A stretch of 64,000 nt of DNA from Leucobacter soli (lineage in GTDB: Bacteria; Actinomycetota; Actinomycetes; Actinomycetales; Microbacteriaceae), in contig NZ_CAJVAP010000002.1 of assembly GCF_910593785.1 (NCBI RefSeq), positions 80,658 to 144,657 on the forward strand, written 5' to 3'. This document shows, piece after piece, positions 1 to 7,278 of the stretch; the first letter of the stretch is position 1; each line of letters starts with the position of its first letter. The notes below the pieces were generated by a model that saw nothing but the letters and a program-made list of their open reading frames with translations, had not been told where the DNA came from and made no database searches. A program made the translations under genes and the position numbers.

Positions 1-154
1 GGTGCTCGCGGGGTCGATCCGACCCGTGCAGGGCCACTCGCAGGGCTATGCCGTCTTCGAGAGCGCAGCGGCGGCGGCCGACGTCGCGGAGCGCGCGGCA
101 CGGCTGGGCGTCGTGATCGAGGCGCTCGATCCACCGGCCCCGGCACGCGCCTGA
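1..154 (+). CDS. 3' end of an unidentified protein (5' truncated by window edge)
   Basis: An open frame enters from the left edge and stops with TGA at 152-154, giving about 50 C-terminal residues. The readable tail contains the stretch QGHSQGYAVFES followed by an Ala/Arg-rich helix and ends in DPPAPARA. I do not recognise the family, and no catalytic motif is visible in so short a piece. It is convergent with the minus-strand peroxidase gene, only 19 bp away, so a terminator between them would have to be very compact and none is obvious. A coding call is supported by the codon pattern (G/C at third positions) and by the lack of any other sensible frame here. Confidence 0.5.
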   Translation, partial: VLAGSIRPVQGHSQGYAVFESAAAAADVAERAARLGVVIEALDPPAPARA

Positions 155-173
155 GCGGACGCCGACCGCCTGT

Positions 174-1424
174 TCACGCGAAGAGGCTTCCCCCGAGCGT
201 CTCGCCGGCGCGGAACCCCGGCAGGATGGCGAACACGGCTGATCCGACGTGCGTGACCCATTCGTTCAGCAGATCGACCTCGTCGAGCCGGCGCTGGATC
301 GGCACGAACTGGGTGAGCGGATCGCGCTGGTAGCAGGCGAAGAGCAGCCCGGCCTCCGTGCCGTCGTCGTAGTTGTCGGACCGTCGGAAGATGCGTTCCG
401 CCGGGTTGCTCGAGTGCGCGCGTCGGATGTGCGCGGCGACCGGGATCGCGCTGAGTCCGAGCTCGTCCCTCGCCGCGAAATCGGCCGGCGTATGCTCGCC
501 GCTGCCCGGGGGCGAGCTGAGCGGCGAGCCGTCCGAGAGCCGGCGCCCCACCGACTGCTCCCGACCCGGGCGGTCGACCTGATCCCAGGTGTCGAGCTCC
601 ATGCGGATCCGGCGCAGTACGAGCGCGGTGCCGCCGGCGAGCGGGCCGCTCTCCTCGCCGAGCCAGACGAGGGAGGCGAAATCCTCGTCCGCCGGCGCGG
701 GGTTCACCGTGCCGTCGAGCTGACCCATCAGGTTGCGCGTGGTCGTGCCCTCCGACTCGGCGCCGCGCGCCTGTCGGAAGCCGTGCTGCCGCCACCGGGG
801 TCGTGCGAAGCTCGCGAGATCGCGGTCGAGCATCCGTGCGGCGTGGGCGACCGCCGTCGCGTCGTCCGCCTGCACCACGAGCAGCAGGTCGCCCCCGTCG
901 TAGCCGGTGCCGAGACGATCCCGCGAGAACACGGGGAGCGGGCCGAGCCAGTCCGGTGCCGGATCCGCGGCGACTCGTCGCAGCACCTCCGGCCCGATGC
1001 CGACGGTGATCGCCAGGCGGGCCGGTCGGGCGGCGAGCTCGGGCTCCGGGTCCGCGAGCGGTGCCACGCCGGAGGTCAGTCCCTCGATGTCGCCGGTGAG
1101 GATGCGGAACATGCGGCCGAGCGCGTCCGCGTCGGTCTCGTCGCGGAGCTCGTAGGCCAGGTAGCGGATGTTCGCCCCGGGCGGGGTCACGACGCCGGCC
1201 TGATGCGCGCCGTGGCAGGGGAGCACCTCGCCGCCGAACGGCTCCGCCTCGCAGCCGGACGGCTCGGTCTCGCCGCCGGCGGGCTGCAGCGCACGCGCGC
1301 CGGCGAGCCCGCCGCCGAGGCCCAGCAGGGCGCCCGTGCCGAAGGCGGCCCCGAGGCCCGCCGCGCCCCCCGTGAGGAGGGAGCGGCGGGCGAGCCCGGG
1401 GTGCCCGTCGTCAGTGCGCGTCAT
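174..1424 (-). CDS. Tat-exported Dyp-type heme peroxidase (EfeB/DtpA-like)
   Basis: Dye-decolorising peroxidase, a heme enzyme that reduces peroxide and acts outside the membrane. The 416-residue protein opens with a twin-arginine signal (LARRSLLTGG, about residues 11-20) and a long Gly/Ala hydrophobic stretch, as expected for folded, Tat-exported Dyp proteins. The family hallmark GxxDG is present as GQLDGTVNP with the catalytic Asp at about residue 237. The candidate proximal His is in HIRRAH, and the distal Arg lies in the following FRRSDNY segment. Its start overlaps the end of the PCuAC-like gene by 14 bp, so it is translationally coupled as the last gene of a copper-handling operon. In Streptomyces the comparable secreted peroxidase DtpA lies beside a PCuAC-type copper chaperone. 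EfeB of the iron-uptake system is the other relative, but no efeU or efeO gene is nearby, which favours the copper-linked role. Confidence 0.9.
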   Translation of the reverse strand: MTRTDDGHPGLARRSLLTGGAAGLGAAFGTGALLGLGGGLAGARALQPAGGETEPSGCEAEPFGGEVLPCHGAHQAGVVTPPGANIRYLAYELRDETDADALGRMFRILTGDIEGLTSGVAPLADPEPELAARPARLAITVGIGPEVLRRVAADPAPDWLGPLPVFSRDRLGTGYDGGDLLLVVQADDATAVAHAARMLDRDLASFARPRWRQHGFRQARGAESEGTTTRNLMGQLDGTVNPAPADEDFASLVWLGEESGPLAGGTALVLRRIRMELDTWDQVDRPGREQSVGRRLSDGSPLSSPPGSGEHTPADFAARDELGLSAIPVAAHIRRAHSSNPAERIFRRSDNYDDGTEAGLLFACYQRDPLTQFVPIQRRLDEVDLLNEWVTHVGSAVFAILPGFRAGETLGGSLFA

Positions 1425-2007
1425 GCCCGTCGCCGTGATCGTGGTCGTGCCCGTCGCCGTGGGAGTCGTCGCCGTACTCCTCGTTCGCGCCGGCGTAGTC
1501 CTTCACCAATGCGGTGAGCTCGACCTCGGTGCCGTCGGAGAAGCGGAGGGTGACCGTCGTCTCGTCGCCGGCGAGCAGATCGCGCTGCAGATCCAGCAGC
1601 ATGAGATGGTTCGCACCGGGCGCGAGTTCGAAGCTTCCGCCGGCCGGGATCGTCACCGGTTCCGCGATCTCCTGCATCACGCCGTCGGCCGTGACCTCGT
1701 GCAGTTCGACCGAGCCGGCATCGGGCGACTCCGCGCTCGCGATCACGAGGTCGTGGTCTCCGCGGTTCTCGAGCACGCCGAAGAGGCCGGTCATCCCGCC
1801 GCTCGGGGCCGACTTCGCCCAACCGTCCAGCAGTTCGACGCCGCTGCTCGTCTCATCGGTCGTCCCGCCGTTCGCCCCGGTACCGGCCTCGGCCCCGTGC
1901 GACGTCTCGTGCGCGCCGCTCGCGCCAGGCGACGCGCAGCCGCCGAGTGCGAGGGCGGGCAGCAGGAACAGCGCCGCCCCGAGCCGGGCGGGGAATCGCC
2001 GCCTCAC
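1411..2007 (-). CDS. PCu(A)C-type extracytoplasmic copper chaperone lipoprotein
   Basis: Probable copper chaperone of the PCu(A)C (DUF461) family, which holds Cu(I) outside the membrane and hands it to cuproenzymes such as cytochrome oxidase. The 198-residue protein has a lipoprotein signal with lipobox LALGGC near residue 24, so it should be membrane-anchored. The core keeps the His/Met pattern of the family: HEVTADGVM, then about 20 residues later PGANHLMLLDL. The C-terminus is a His/Asp-rich tail (DSHGDGHDHDHGDGHDAH), a likely extra metal-binding segment. It overlaps the CopC-like gene upstream by 4 bp (ATGA) and the peroxidase gene downstream by 14 bp, a tight operon. Confidence 0.88.
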   Translation of the reverse strand: MRRRFPARLGAALFLLPALALGGCASPGASGAHETSHGAEAGTGANGGTTDETSSGVELLDGWAKSAPSGGMTGLFGVLENRGDHDLVIASAESPDAGSVELHEVTADGVMQEIAEPVTIPAGGSFELAPGANHLMLLDLQRDLLAGDETTVTLRFSDGTEVELTALVKDYAGANEEYGDDSHGDGHDHDHGDGHDAH

Positions 2008-2807
2008 CGGGCGTCGTCCGCGTTCGGAGCCGACTCGTCGGTGTTCGTTGCCGACTCATCGGTGTCGGATGCCGCGCCTGCAGCCGCCTCGTTCATCGCG
2101 CGTGCGCGCCTCCGGCTGCCGACGATCACGGCGGCGACGCCACCGGCGACGACCACGCCCGCGCCGATGACGACCGCCGCGATCGATCCTGCTCCGAGGC
2201 CCGATGAGGTCGCGGTATCGGCGGACGCGTCCCCGTCGTGCTCGTGCTCGTGGCCTTCGTCGTGCTCCTCGCCCTGCTCATCGCCGTGCGAATCGGTTTC
2301 GTCGGCCGGCGCGGGTGCCTCCGTGCCCTCGCCTGCGGTGCCGTCGTCGTCCGCGGGCAGCCAGCTGACGAGGCCGTCGGCATCGAGCCGGAAGACCAGC
2401 AGACCCTGGATCGGATGGCCGTCGCTCGAGACGACCCGCCAGGCGATGCGGTACATCCCCTCGCCGATGTCTGCGGCGAAGCGCTGGACGACATCGCGCC
2501 CGTCGACCTCCGGGGCGCCGTCGGCCACCTCCTGCTCGTCGGCGTCGGTGATGAGGATCTCGCTGCCGACGTCCATGATGTCATTGCTGAAGCTCAGGGT
2601 CAGCCGGTCGGCGTTTCCGGTCGCCTCGTCGATGTCGACGCGGTAGCCGGTGATCTCGTCGTGCGCGAGCGCCGGGGAGGACGCCCCGAGCGTCAGCGCG
2701 AGTGCGGCGCCGGCGGCGATGAGCCCTGCCGCCAGGGTGCGCGCGACGGTGCGGGGGCGGGTGGGTGTGTTCGTGTGCATGTTCGTATGCATGGTCGTTG
2801 TCTTCAT
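2004..2807 (-). CDS. CopC-domain copper-binding protein with C-terminal membrane anchor
   Basis: Copper-resistance/CopC-type protein acting on the outer face of the membrane. The 267-residue product has an N-terminal signal ending ALA-HDE, which would place a His at or next to the mature N-terminus, where CopC proteins bind Cu(II). The family signature is visible as YRIAWRVVSSDGHPIQG. A His/Glu-rich linker follows (HGDEQGEEHDEGHEHEHDGD), then a single transmembrane helix near residues 205-228 and a basic, Asp/Ser-rich cytoplasmic tail. The start ATG at 2807 has a GGAG-type ribosome site. The first residues contain a small repeat (MHTN MHTN), so ATG codons at 2792 and 2780 are alternative starts. 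It is the second gene of the operon, 56 bp after the four-helix membrane protein. Confidence 0.85.
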   Translation of the reverse strand: MKTTTMHTNMHTNTPTRPRTVARTLAAGLIAAGAALALTLGASSPALAHDEITGYRVDIDEATGNADRLTLSFSNDIMDVGSEILITDADEQEVADGAPEVDGRDVVQRFAADIGEGMYRIAWRVVSSDGHPIQGLLVFRLDADGLVSWLPADDDGTAGEGTEAPAPADETDSHGDEQGEEHDEGHEHEHDGDASADTATSSGLGAGSIAAVVIGAGVVVAGGVAAVIVGSRRRARAMNEAAAGAASDTDESATNTDESAPNADDAR

Positions 2808-2863
2808 CTCTTCTCCGGCCGCGGCCGGGTCGGCGGATCACCGCCGACGGAGACGCGGCGGTG

Positions 2864-3487
2864 TCAGAACGTGGAGGCGAGGGCTGCGGGAGGACCGCGA
2901 TGGCTGATCGCGGAGAGCACCGTCAGGCGGTCTCGGAGGGCCGCTCGTACGGTCTGGACGCGAACCGCGGTGCGGCTCGGCGGCGCCACCGGCGCCGCTG
3001 CCGTCGGGCGGAGCAGCACCTGGAAGACGACGCGGCCGAGTACGGCAGCCGCCTGCTCGCCGTGGCGCAGCAGGACGACGGTGAGGATCGCGGCGGCCGC
3101 GTGGGACGCCCACATCCAGGCCTCGGCGGCGCCGGAGGCGACGAGCTCGGGCGCGAACACGGTCGTGAGGTGCGCGGCGTGGTGCGGCGCCGCCGGCGCG
3201 TCGCCGGAGGGCCTGCCCGCCGAGAGGCCGAGCTCCCAGAAGGACCAGTGATACAGGAACTGGCTCGCGCCCACCGCGAGGGCGAGGCGCCAGAGCGAGC
3301 CGAGACGCCCGGCGAGCGCGACGCAGATCGGCAGCGCGAGTACGGCGGTCGCGCCGACCGCGAGCGGTGTGATCGCCCCGCCGGCGGCCGCGTGCGAGAT
3401 CGCGGCGACGAGGGTCGCGGCCGCGGCGGCGATCGCCCCGCGGCCCGTGCGGGCCGCGCGCGTCATCCCGTTCCGCTGCGCGTTCAC
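2864..3487 (-). CDS. Small polytopic membrane protein, first gene of copper/peroxidase operon
   Basis: A 207-residue protein with about four predicted membrane helices. I cannot assign it to a named family. Several His, Trp and Met residues lie in or next to the helices (HAAAGG, YHWSFWE, HHAAH, EAWMWASHAAA), which would suit metal or heme contact, but this is inference. The GTG start at 3487 is supported by a TAGACT -10 hexamer on the minus strand (3499-3494) that puts the predicted transcription start on the first base of the start codon. It leads the operon of CopC-like, PCuAC-like and Dyp peroxidase genes, so a membrane partner in copper delivery or export is the simplest guess. Confidence 0.7.
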   Translation of the reverse strand: MNAQRNGMTRAARTGRGAIAAAAATLVAAISHAAAGGAITPLAVGATAVLALPICVALAGRLGSLWRLALAVGASQFLYHWSFWELGLSAGRPSGDAPAAPHHAAHLTTVFAPELVASGAAEAWMWASHAAAAILTVVLLRHGEQAAAVLGRVVFQVLLRPTAAAPVAPPSRTAVRVQTVRAALRDRLTVLSAISHRGPPAALASTF

Positions 3488-3493
3488 CCCTCC

Positions 3494-3499
3494 AGTCTA
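3494..3499 (-). promoter_or_regulatory. -10 element (TAGACT) of the copper/peroxidase operon
   Basis: TAGACT read on the minus strand. The predicted start of transcription, seven bases after the last T, falls on the G of the GTG start codon at 3487, so the mRNA looks leaderless. The pheS promoter lies back to back with it, about 30 bp away on the other strand. Confidence 0.5.
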
Positions 3500-3528
3500 C
3501 GCACCCCGCGGGAACCGCCCCGGGGAGA

Positions 3529-3534
3529 TAGGAT
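3529..3534 (+). promoter_or_regulatory. -10 element (TAGGAT) of pheST
   Basis: TAGGAT places the predicted transcription start at about 3541, two bases before the GTG chosen as the pheS start. There is no room for a leader peptide or T-box, so the synthetase operon does not seem to be controlled by attenuation here. Confidence 0.45.
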
Positions 3535-3542
3535 TGATCCTT

Positions 3543-4622
3543 GTGTCAGTGAGCGAAGAGAACGCATCGGCCGCGCCGAACCCGATCACCCCGGAGGCGG
3601 TGAACGCTGCCGTGGAGGCCGCGCTCGCCGCCGCCGCCGCCGCGTCCACGACGGCCGAGCTGAAGCAGGCCCGCGGCGAGCATGTCGGCGACGGCTCGAC
3701 GATCGCGCGCCTGAACGCACGGATGCGCGAGGTCCCCAAGGAGCTGAAGGCCGAGACCGGCAAGCTCATGGGGCAGGCGCGCGGCCGCCTCGAGGGGGCG
3801 TTCAAGGGCCGTGAGGCGGAGCTCGCCGTTCAGGAGGCGGCGGAACGACTCGTCGCCGAGACCGTCGACGTGACCGAGGCCCCGGTGCGCCGAACCGGCG
3901 GCAGCCGGCATCCGCTCGCCCAACTGCAGGACGAGGTCTCCGACGTCTTCGTCGGCATGGGCTGGGAGGTGGCCGAGGGCCCCGAGATCGAGCACGAATG
4001 GTTCAACTTCGACGCGCTCGGCTTCGATCCCGATCACCCCGCGCGCGCCATGCAGGACACCTTCTTCATCGAACCCGCGGAGCGGCACCTGCTGCTGCGC
4101 ACCCACACCTCGCCGGTGCAGATCCGCTCGCTGCTCGGCGAGAACCTGACGAACACCCGGTTGCCCGTATACGTGGTCGCCCCGGGCAAGACCTACCGAA
4201 CCGACGAGCTCGATGCGACCCACACGCCCGTGTTCAGCCAGATCGAGGGGATCGCGATCGACCGCGGCCTGACGATGGCGCACCTGCGCGGCACGCTCGA
4301 GCATTTCGCCAGGCAGATGTTCGGGGAGGCGGCCGAGATCCGGCTCCGTCCCAACTTCTTCCCGTTCACCGAGCCCTCGGCCGAGATGGACGTGTGGCAG
4401 CCGAACGCCAAGGGCGGCGCGCGCTGGGTGGAGTGGGGAGGATGCGGCATGGTCGACCCGAACGTGCTGCTCGCCGCCGGCATCGATCCCGATGAGTATC
4501 AGGGCTTCGCGTTCGGCATGGGGATCGAGCGCACGCTGCAGTTCCGCCACGACATCAACGACATGAGAGACATGGTGGAGGGCGACGTGCGCTTCAACCG
4601 TCAGTTCGGAGGCCTGGTCTGA
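3543..4622 (+). CDS. pheS: Phenylalanine--tRNA ligase alpha subunit
   Basis: Catalytic subunit of the heterotetrameric PheRS that charges tRNA-Phe in the cytoplasm. The 359-residue product has the N-terminal coiled-coil region (about 1-100). The class II motifs follow: motif 1 region beginning HPLAQLQDEV (about 122), the motif 2 segment RTHTSPVQIRSL with YRTDELDATHTPVF, and motif 3 GFAFGMGIERT (about 320). I chose GTG at 3543 because a TAGGAT -10 hexamer sits just before it; GTG at 3549 is an alternative. The stop TGA shares one base with the pheT ATG, so the two subunits are translationally coupled. Confidence 0.95.
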   Translation: MSVSEENASAAPNPITPEAVNAAVEAALAAAAAASTTAELKQARGEHVGDGSTIARLNARMREVPKELKAETGKLMGQARGRLEGAFKGREAELAVQEAAERLVAETVDVTEAPVRRTGGSRHPLAQLQDEVSDVFVGMGWEVAEGPEIEHEWFNFDALGFDPDHPARAMQDTFFIEPAERHLLLRTHTSPVQIRSLLGENLTNTRLPVYVVAPGKTYRTDELDATHTPVFSQIEGIAIDRGLTMAHLRGTLEHFARQMFGEAAEIRLRPNFFPFTEPSAEMDVWQPNAKGGARWVEWGGCGMVDPNVLLAAGIDPDEYQGFAFGMGIERTLQFRHDINDMRDMVEGDVRFNRQFGGLV

Positions 4623-7237
4623 TGCGTATCCCACTGAGCTGGCTCGGCGAGCACGTCGAACTGCCGCAGGACGTGACCCCCGAGCAGGTGCACGCCGACC
4701 TGGTGCGCGTGGGCTTCGAGGAGGAGTCGATCCGCCGCTTCGAGGCCGACGGCCCGATCGTGGTGGGCGAGGTGCTCTCGCGGGAGCCCGAGCCGCAGTC
4801 GAACGGCAAGACCATCAACTGGTGCCAGGTGCGGGTCGCCCCCGAGGGGAGCCGCGCGGCCGACGGCGGCGAGGACGTTCGCGGCATCGTCTGCGGCGCG
4901 CACAACTTCGAAACGGGGGACAAGGTCGTGGTGACGCTGCCGGGCGCGGTGCTGCCCGGCGACTTCCGGATCGCCGCGCGCAAGACCTACGGCCACGTGA
5001 GCGACGGCATGATCGCCTCGGCGAAGGAACTGGCGCTGGGGGAGGATCACGACGGCATCATCGTGCTCTCGCGGCTCGGCTTCTCGGCCGAGAACGGCAC
5101 CGAGCCCGAGGTCGGCGCGGATGCGCTCGAGCTTCTCGGCATGCGCGACAGCGCGGTCGAGATCAATGTGACGCCGGATCGCGGCTACGCCTTCTCGATC
5201 CGCGGCGTGGCCCGGGAGTACGGGCACGCCACGGGCGCGGCGTTCACCGACCCGGTGCTCGCGCTCGAGAGCGAGCTGGGGCACGGCGCGGGATACCCCG
5301 TCACCCTCGACGACCGGGCGCCGATCCGCGGTCGCGAGGGCTGCATCGGCTTCGTCGCGCGCGTGGTGCGCGGGATCGACCCCGCGCGCCCGACCCCGCC
5401 GTGGATGGTGGCGCGTCTCACGCTCGCCGGGATCCGATCGATCTCACTGGCCGTCGACATCTCGAACTACGTGATGCTCGAGCTCGGGCAGCCGCTGCAC
5501 GCCTACGACCTCGCGAAGCTGCAGGGCGGCATCGTCGTGCGTCGCGCGACCGCGGGGGAGACCCTGGTGACGCTCGACGACAAGGAGCGCGCGCTCGACG
5601 TCGAGGATCTGCTCATCACCGACGACTCCGGGCCCATCGGTCTGGCCGGCGTCATGGGCGGCGAGGACACCGAGGTGAGCGCCGCCACCACCGACGTGCT
5701 GATCGAGGCGGCCGCCTTCGACCCCGTGTCGATCGCGCGCACCTCTCGCCGGCACAAGCTTCCGAGCGAAGCGTCGCGGCGCTACGAGCGCGGCGTCGAC
5801 CCGCAGGTCGGCGCTGTCGCGGCGCAGCGCATGGTCGACCTGCTGGTCGAGCTCGCGGGCGGCACCGCCGACTCGCTGGGCTGCGAGATCCGTCCGGAGC
5901 GCGTGCGCGCCGAGGTGCTGCTGCCGCTCGCACGGGTGAACGGCCTCCTCGGCACCGACTACCGCGACGACGAGATCCGCGGCGCCATCGAGATGATCGG
6001 GTGCGAGCTCCAGGATCACGTGCTCGCCGACGGTGCGCCCGCCCTCGTCGTCGTACCGCCGAGCTGGCGCAGCGACCTGTCGCGCCCGGCGGACCTGATC
6101 GAGGAGGTCGCCCGCATCGTCGGCTACGAACGCATCCCGTCGGTGCTGCCCGTCGCCCCGGCCGGCCGCGGCCTGACCCGTGCGCAGCGGTTGCGCCGCC
6201 GCGCGGCGAACACCATCACCGCGTTCGGTCTCGACGAGGTGCAGAGCTACCCCTTCGTCTCCCGCGCCCAGCTGGACCTCTTCGGAGCGAGCAGCGGGGA
6301 CGGCGACGCGCCCGCCGGTGGTCCCGTCGATGCGGTGCGCCTCGCGAACCCGCTCGACGGCGAGGCCCCGTTCCTCCGCCGTTCGCTGCTCCCCGGTCTC
6401 GTCGGCGCCGCGCAGCGCAACGTCTCGCGCGGCCTCACCGATCTCGCCCTCGTCGAGCTCGGCGCCGTCTTCGTGCCGCCGACCGCGGGCGATGCGGCCG
6501 AAGACGGTGCGGCGGTGCTCGGGACGGACACGGTTCCGCCGCTCGCCGAGCGGCCGTCTGACGAGCGGCTCGCCGAGTTGAACGCCTCCATCCCGGCGCA
6601 GCCGCTGCACGCCGCCGGCCTGCTGCTCGGCGACGCCGTCGCGAAGCAGCCGGGTGAGGCCCCGCGCGCATACGACTGGGCCGACGCGCTCGACGCCGCT
6701 CGGGCGCTCGCCGCGGCGGTCGCGATCGAACTCGTGGTGCGCCAGGGCGCGCACCGGGCGTTCCATCCGGGCCGCACGGCGGAACTGTGCGCGGCGGTCG
6801 ACGGCGGACTCGAGGTCGTCGGCGTCGCCGGGGAGCTGCTGCCGGAGCTCGTCGCGGAGTCGCACCTGCCGGGCCGGGCGGCCGCGTTCGAACTGGATCT
6901 CGGCCGGCTCATCGCGGTCGCGCCGCGCGAACCGCACACGCGCCAGCTCTCGACCTACCCGGCGGCCACGCAGGATCTCACGCTGGTCGTCGACACCTCC
7001 GTGCCCGCGGAGGCGGTGCTCGCCGCCGTGATCGCCGGCGCCGGAGACCTGCTGGAGCACGCGCGCATCGTCGACGACTACCGCGGCGCGGGCGTGGCCG
7101 ACGGACAGCGGGCGCTCACCTTCGCGCTCCGCTTCCGCGCCGAGGATCGCACGCTCAAGGCCGAGGAGGCGACGGAGGCGAAGCTCGCCGGCGTCGCGGC
7201 CGCCGAGACGGCGTTCGGGGCGAAGCTGCGGGAGTAG
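4622..7237 (+). CDS. pheT: Phenylalanine--tRNA ligase beta subunit
   Basis: Large subunit of PheRS, providing tRNA binding and editing. The 871-residue protein has the usual order: an OB-fold tRNA-binding domain (from about residue 42, PIVVGEVLSREPEPQSNG), the B3/B4 editing region with HKLPSEASRRYERGVDP (about 375-395), a B5 domain around 425-495, the catalytic-like core, and a C-terminal ferredoxin-like anticodon-binding domain starting LSTYPAATQDLTLVVD (about 778). Length and architecture are normal for a full-length bacterial PheT. It is convergent with the trehalose gene on the minus strand. A weak 5-bp hairpin (7244-7259) in the 41-bp gap is the only terminator candidate. Confidence 0.95.
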   Translation: MRIPLSWLGEHVELPQDVTPEQVHADLVRVGFEEESIRRFEADGPIVVGEVLSREPEPQSNGKTINWCQVRVAPEGSRAADGGEDVRGIVCGAHNFETGDKVVVTLPGAVLPGDFRIAARKTYGHVSDGMIASAKELALGEDHDGIIVLSRLGFSAENGTEPEVGADALELLGMRDSAVEINVTPDRGYAFSIRGVAREYGHATGAAFTDPVLALESELGHGAGYPVTLDDRAPIRGREGCIGFVARVVRGIDPARPTPPWMVARLTLAGIRSISLAVDISNYVMLELGQPLHAYDLAKLQGGIVVRRATAGETLVTLDDKERALDVEDLLITDDSGPIGLAGVMGGEDTEVSAATTDVLIEAAAFDPVSIARTSRRHKLPSEASRRYERGVDPQVGAVAAQRMVDLLVELAGGTADSLGCEIRPERVRAEVLLPLARVNGLLGTDYRDDEIRGAIEMIGCELQDHVLADGAPALVVVPPSWRSDLSRPADLIEEVARIVGYERIPSVLPVAPAGRGLTRAQRLRRRAANTITAFGLDEVQSYPFVSRAQLDLFGASSGDGDAPAGGPVDAVRLANPLDGEAPFLRRSLLPGLVGAAQRNVSRGLTDLALVELGAVFVPPTAGDAAEDGAAVLGTDTVPPLAERPSDERLAELNASIPAQPLHAAGLLLGDAVAKQPGEAPRAYDWADALDAARALAAAVAIELVVRQGAHRAFHPGRTAELCAAVDGGLEVVGVAGELLPELVAESHLPGRAAAFELDLGRLIAVAPREPHTRQLSTYPAATQDLTLVVDTSVPAEAVLAAVIAGAGDLLEHARIVDDYRGAGVADGQRALTFALRFRAEDRTLKAEEATEAKLAGVAAAETAFGAKLRE

Positions 7238-7278
7238 CGCTCGGCCCTAGTCGGAGGGCACCGCTCGGAGGGCGCTCC

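Noticed and set aside
3488..3542. T-box or leader-peptide attenuator for pheST
   Set aside because: Only 55 bp separate the divergent start codons, and the predicted pheS mRNA has almost no leader.
7238..7278. Terminator between pheT and the trehalose gene
   Set aside because: Only a 5-bp GCCCT/AGGGC stem with a six-base loop is present; too weak to annotate as a feature.
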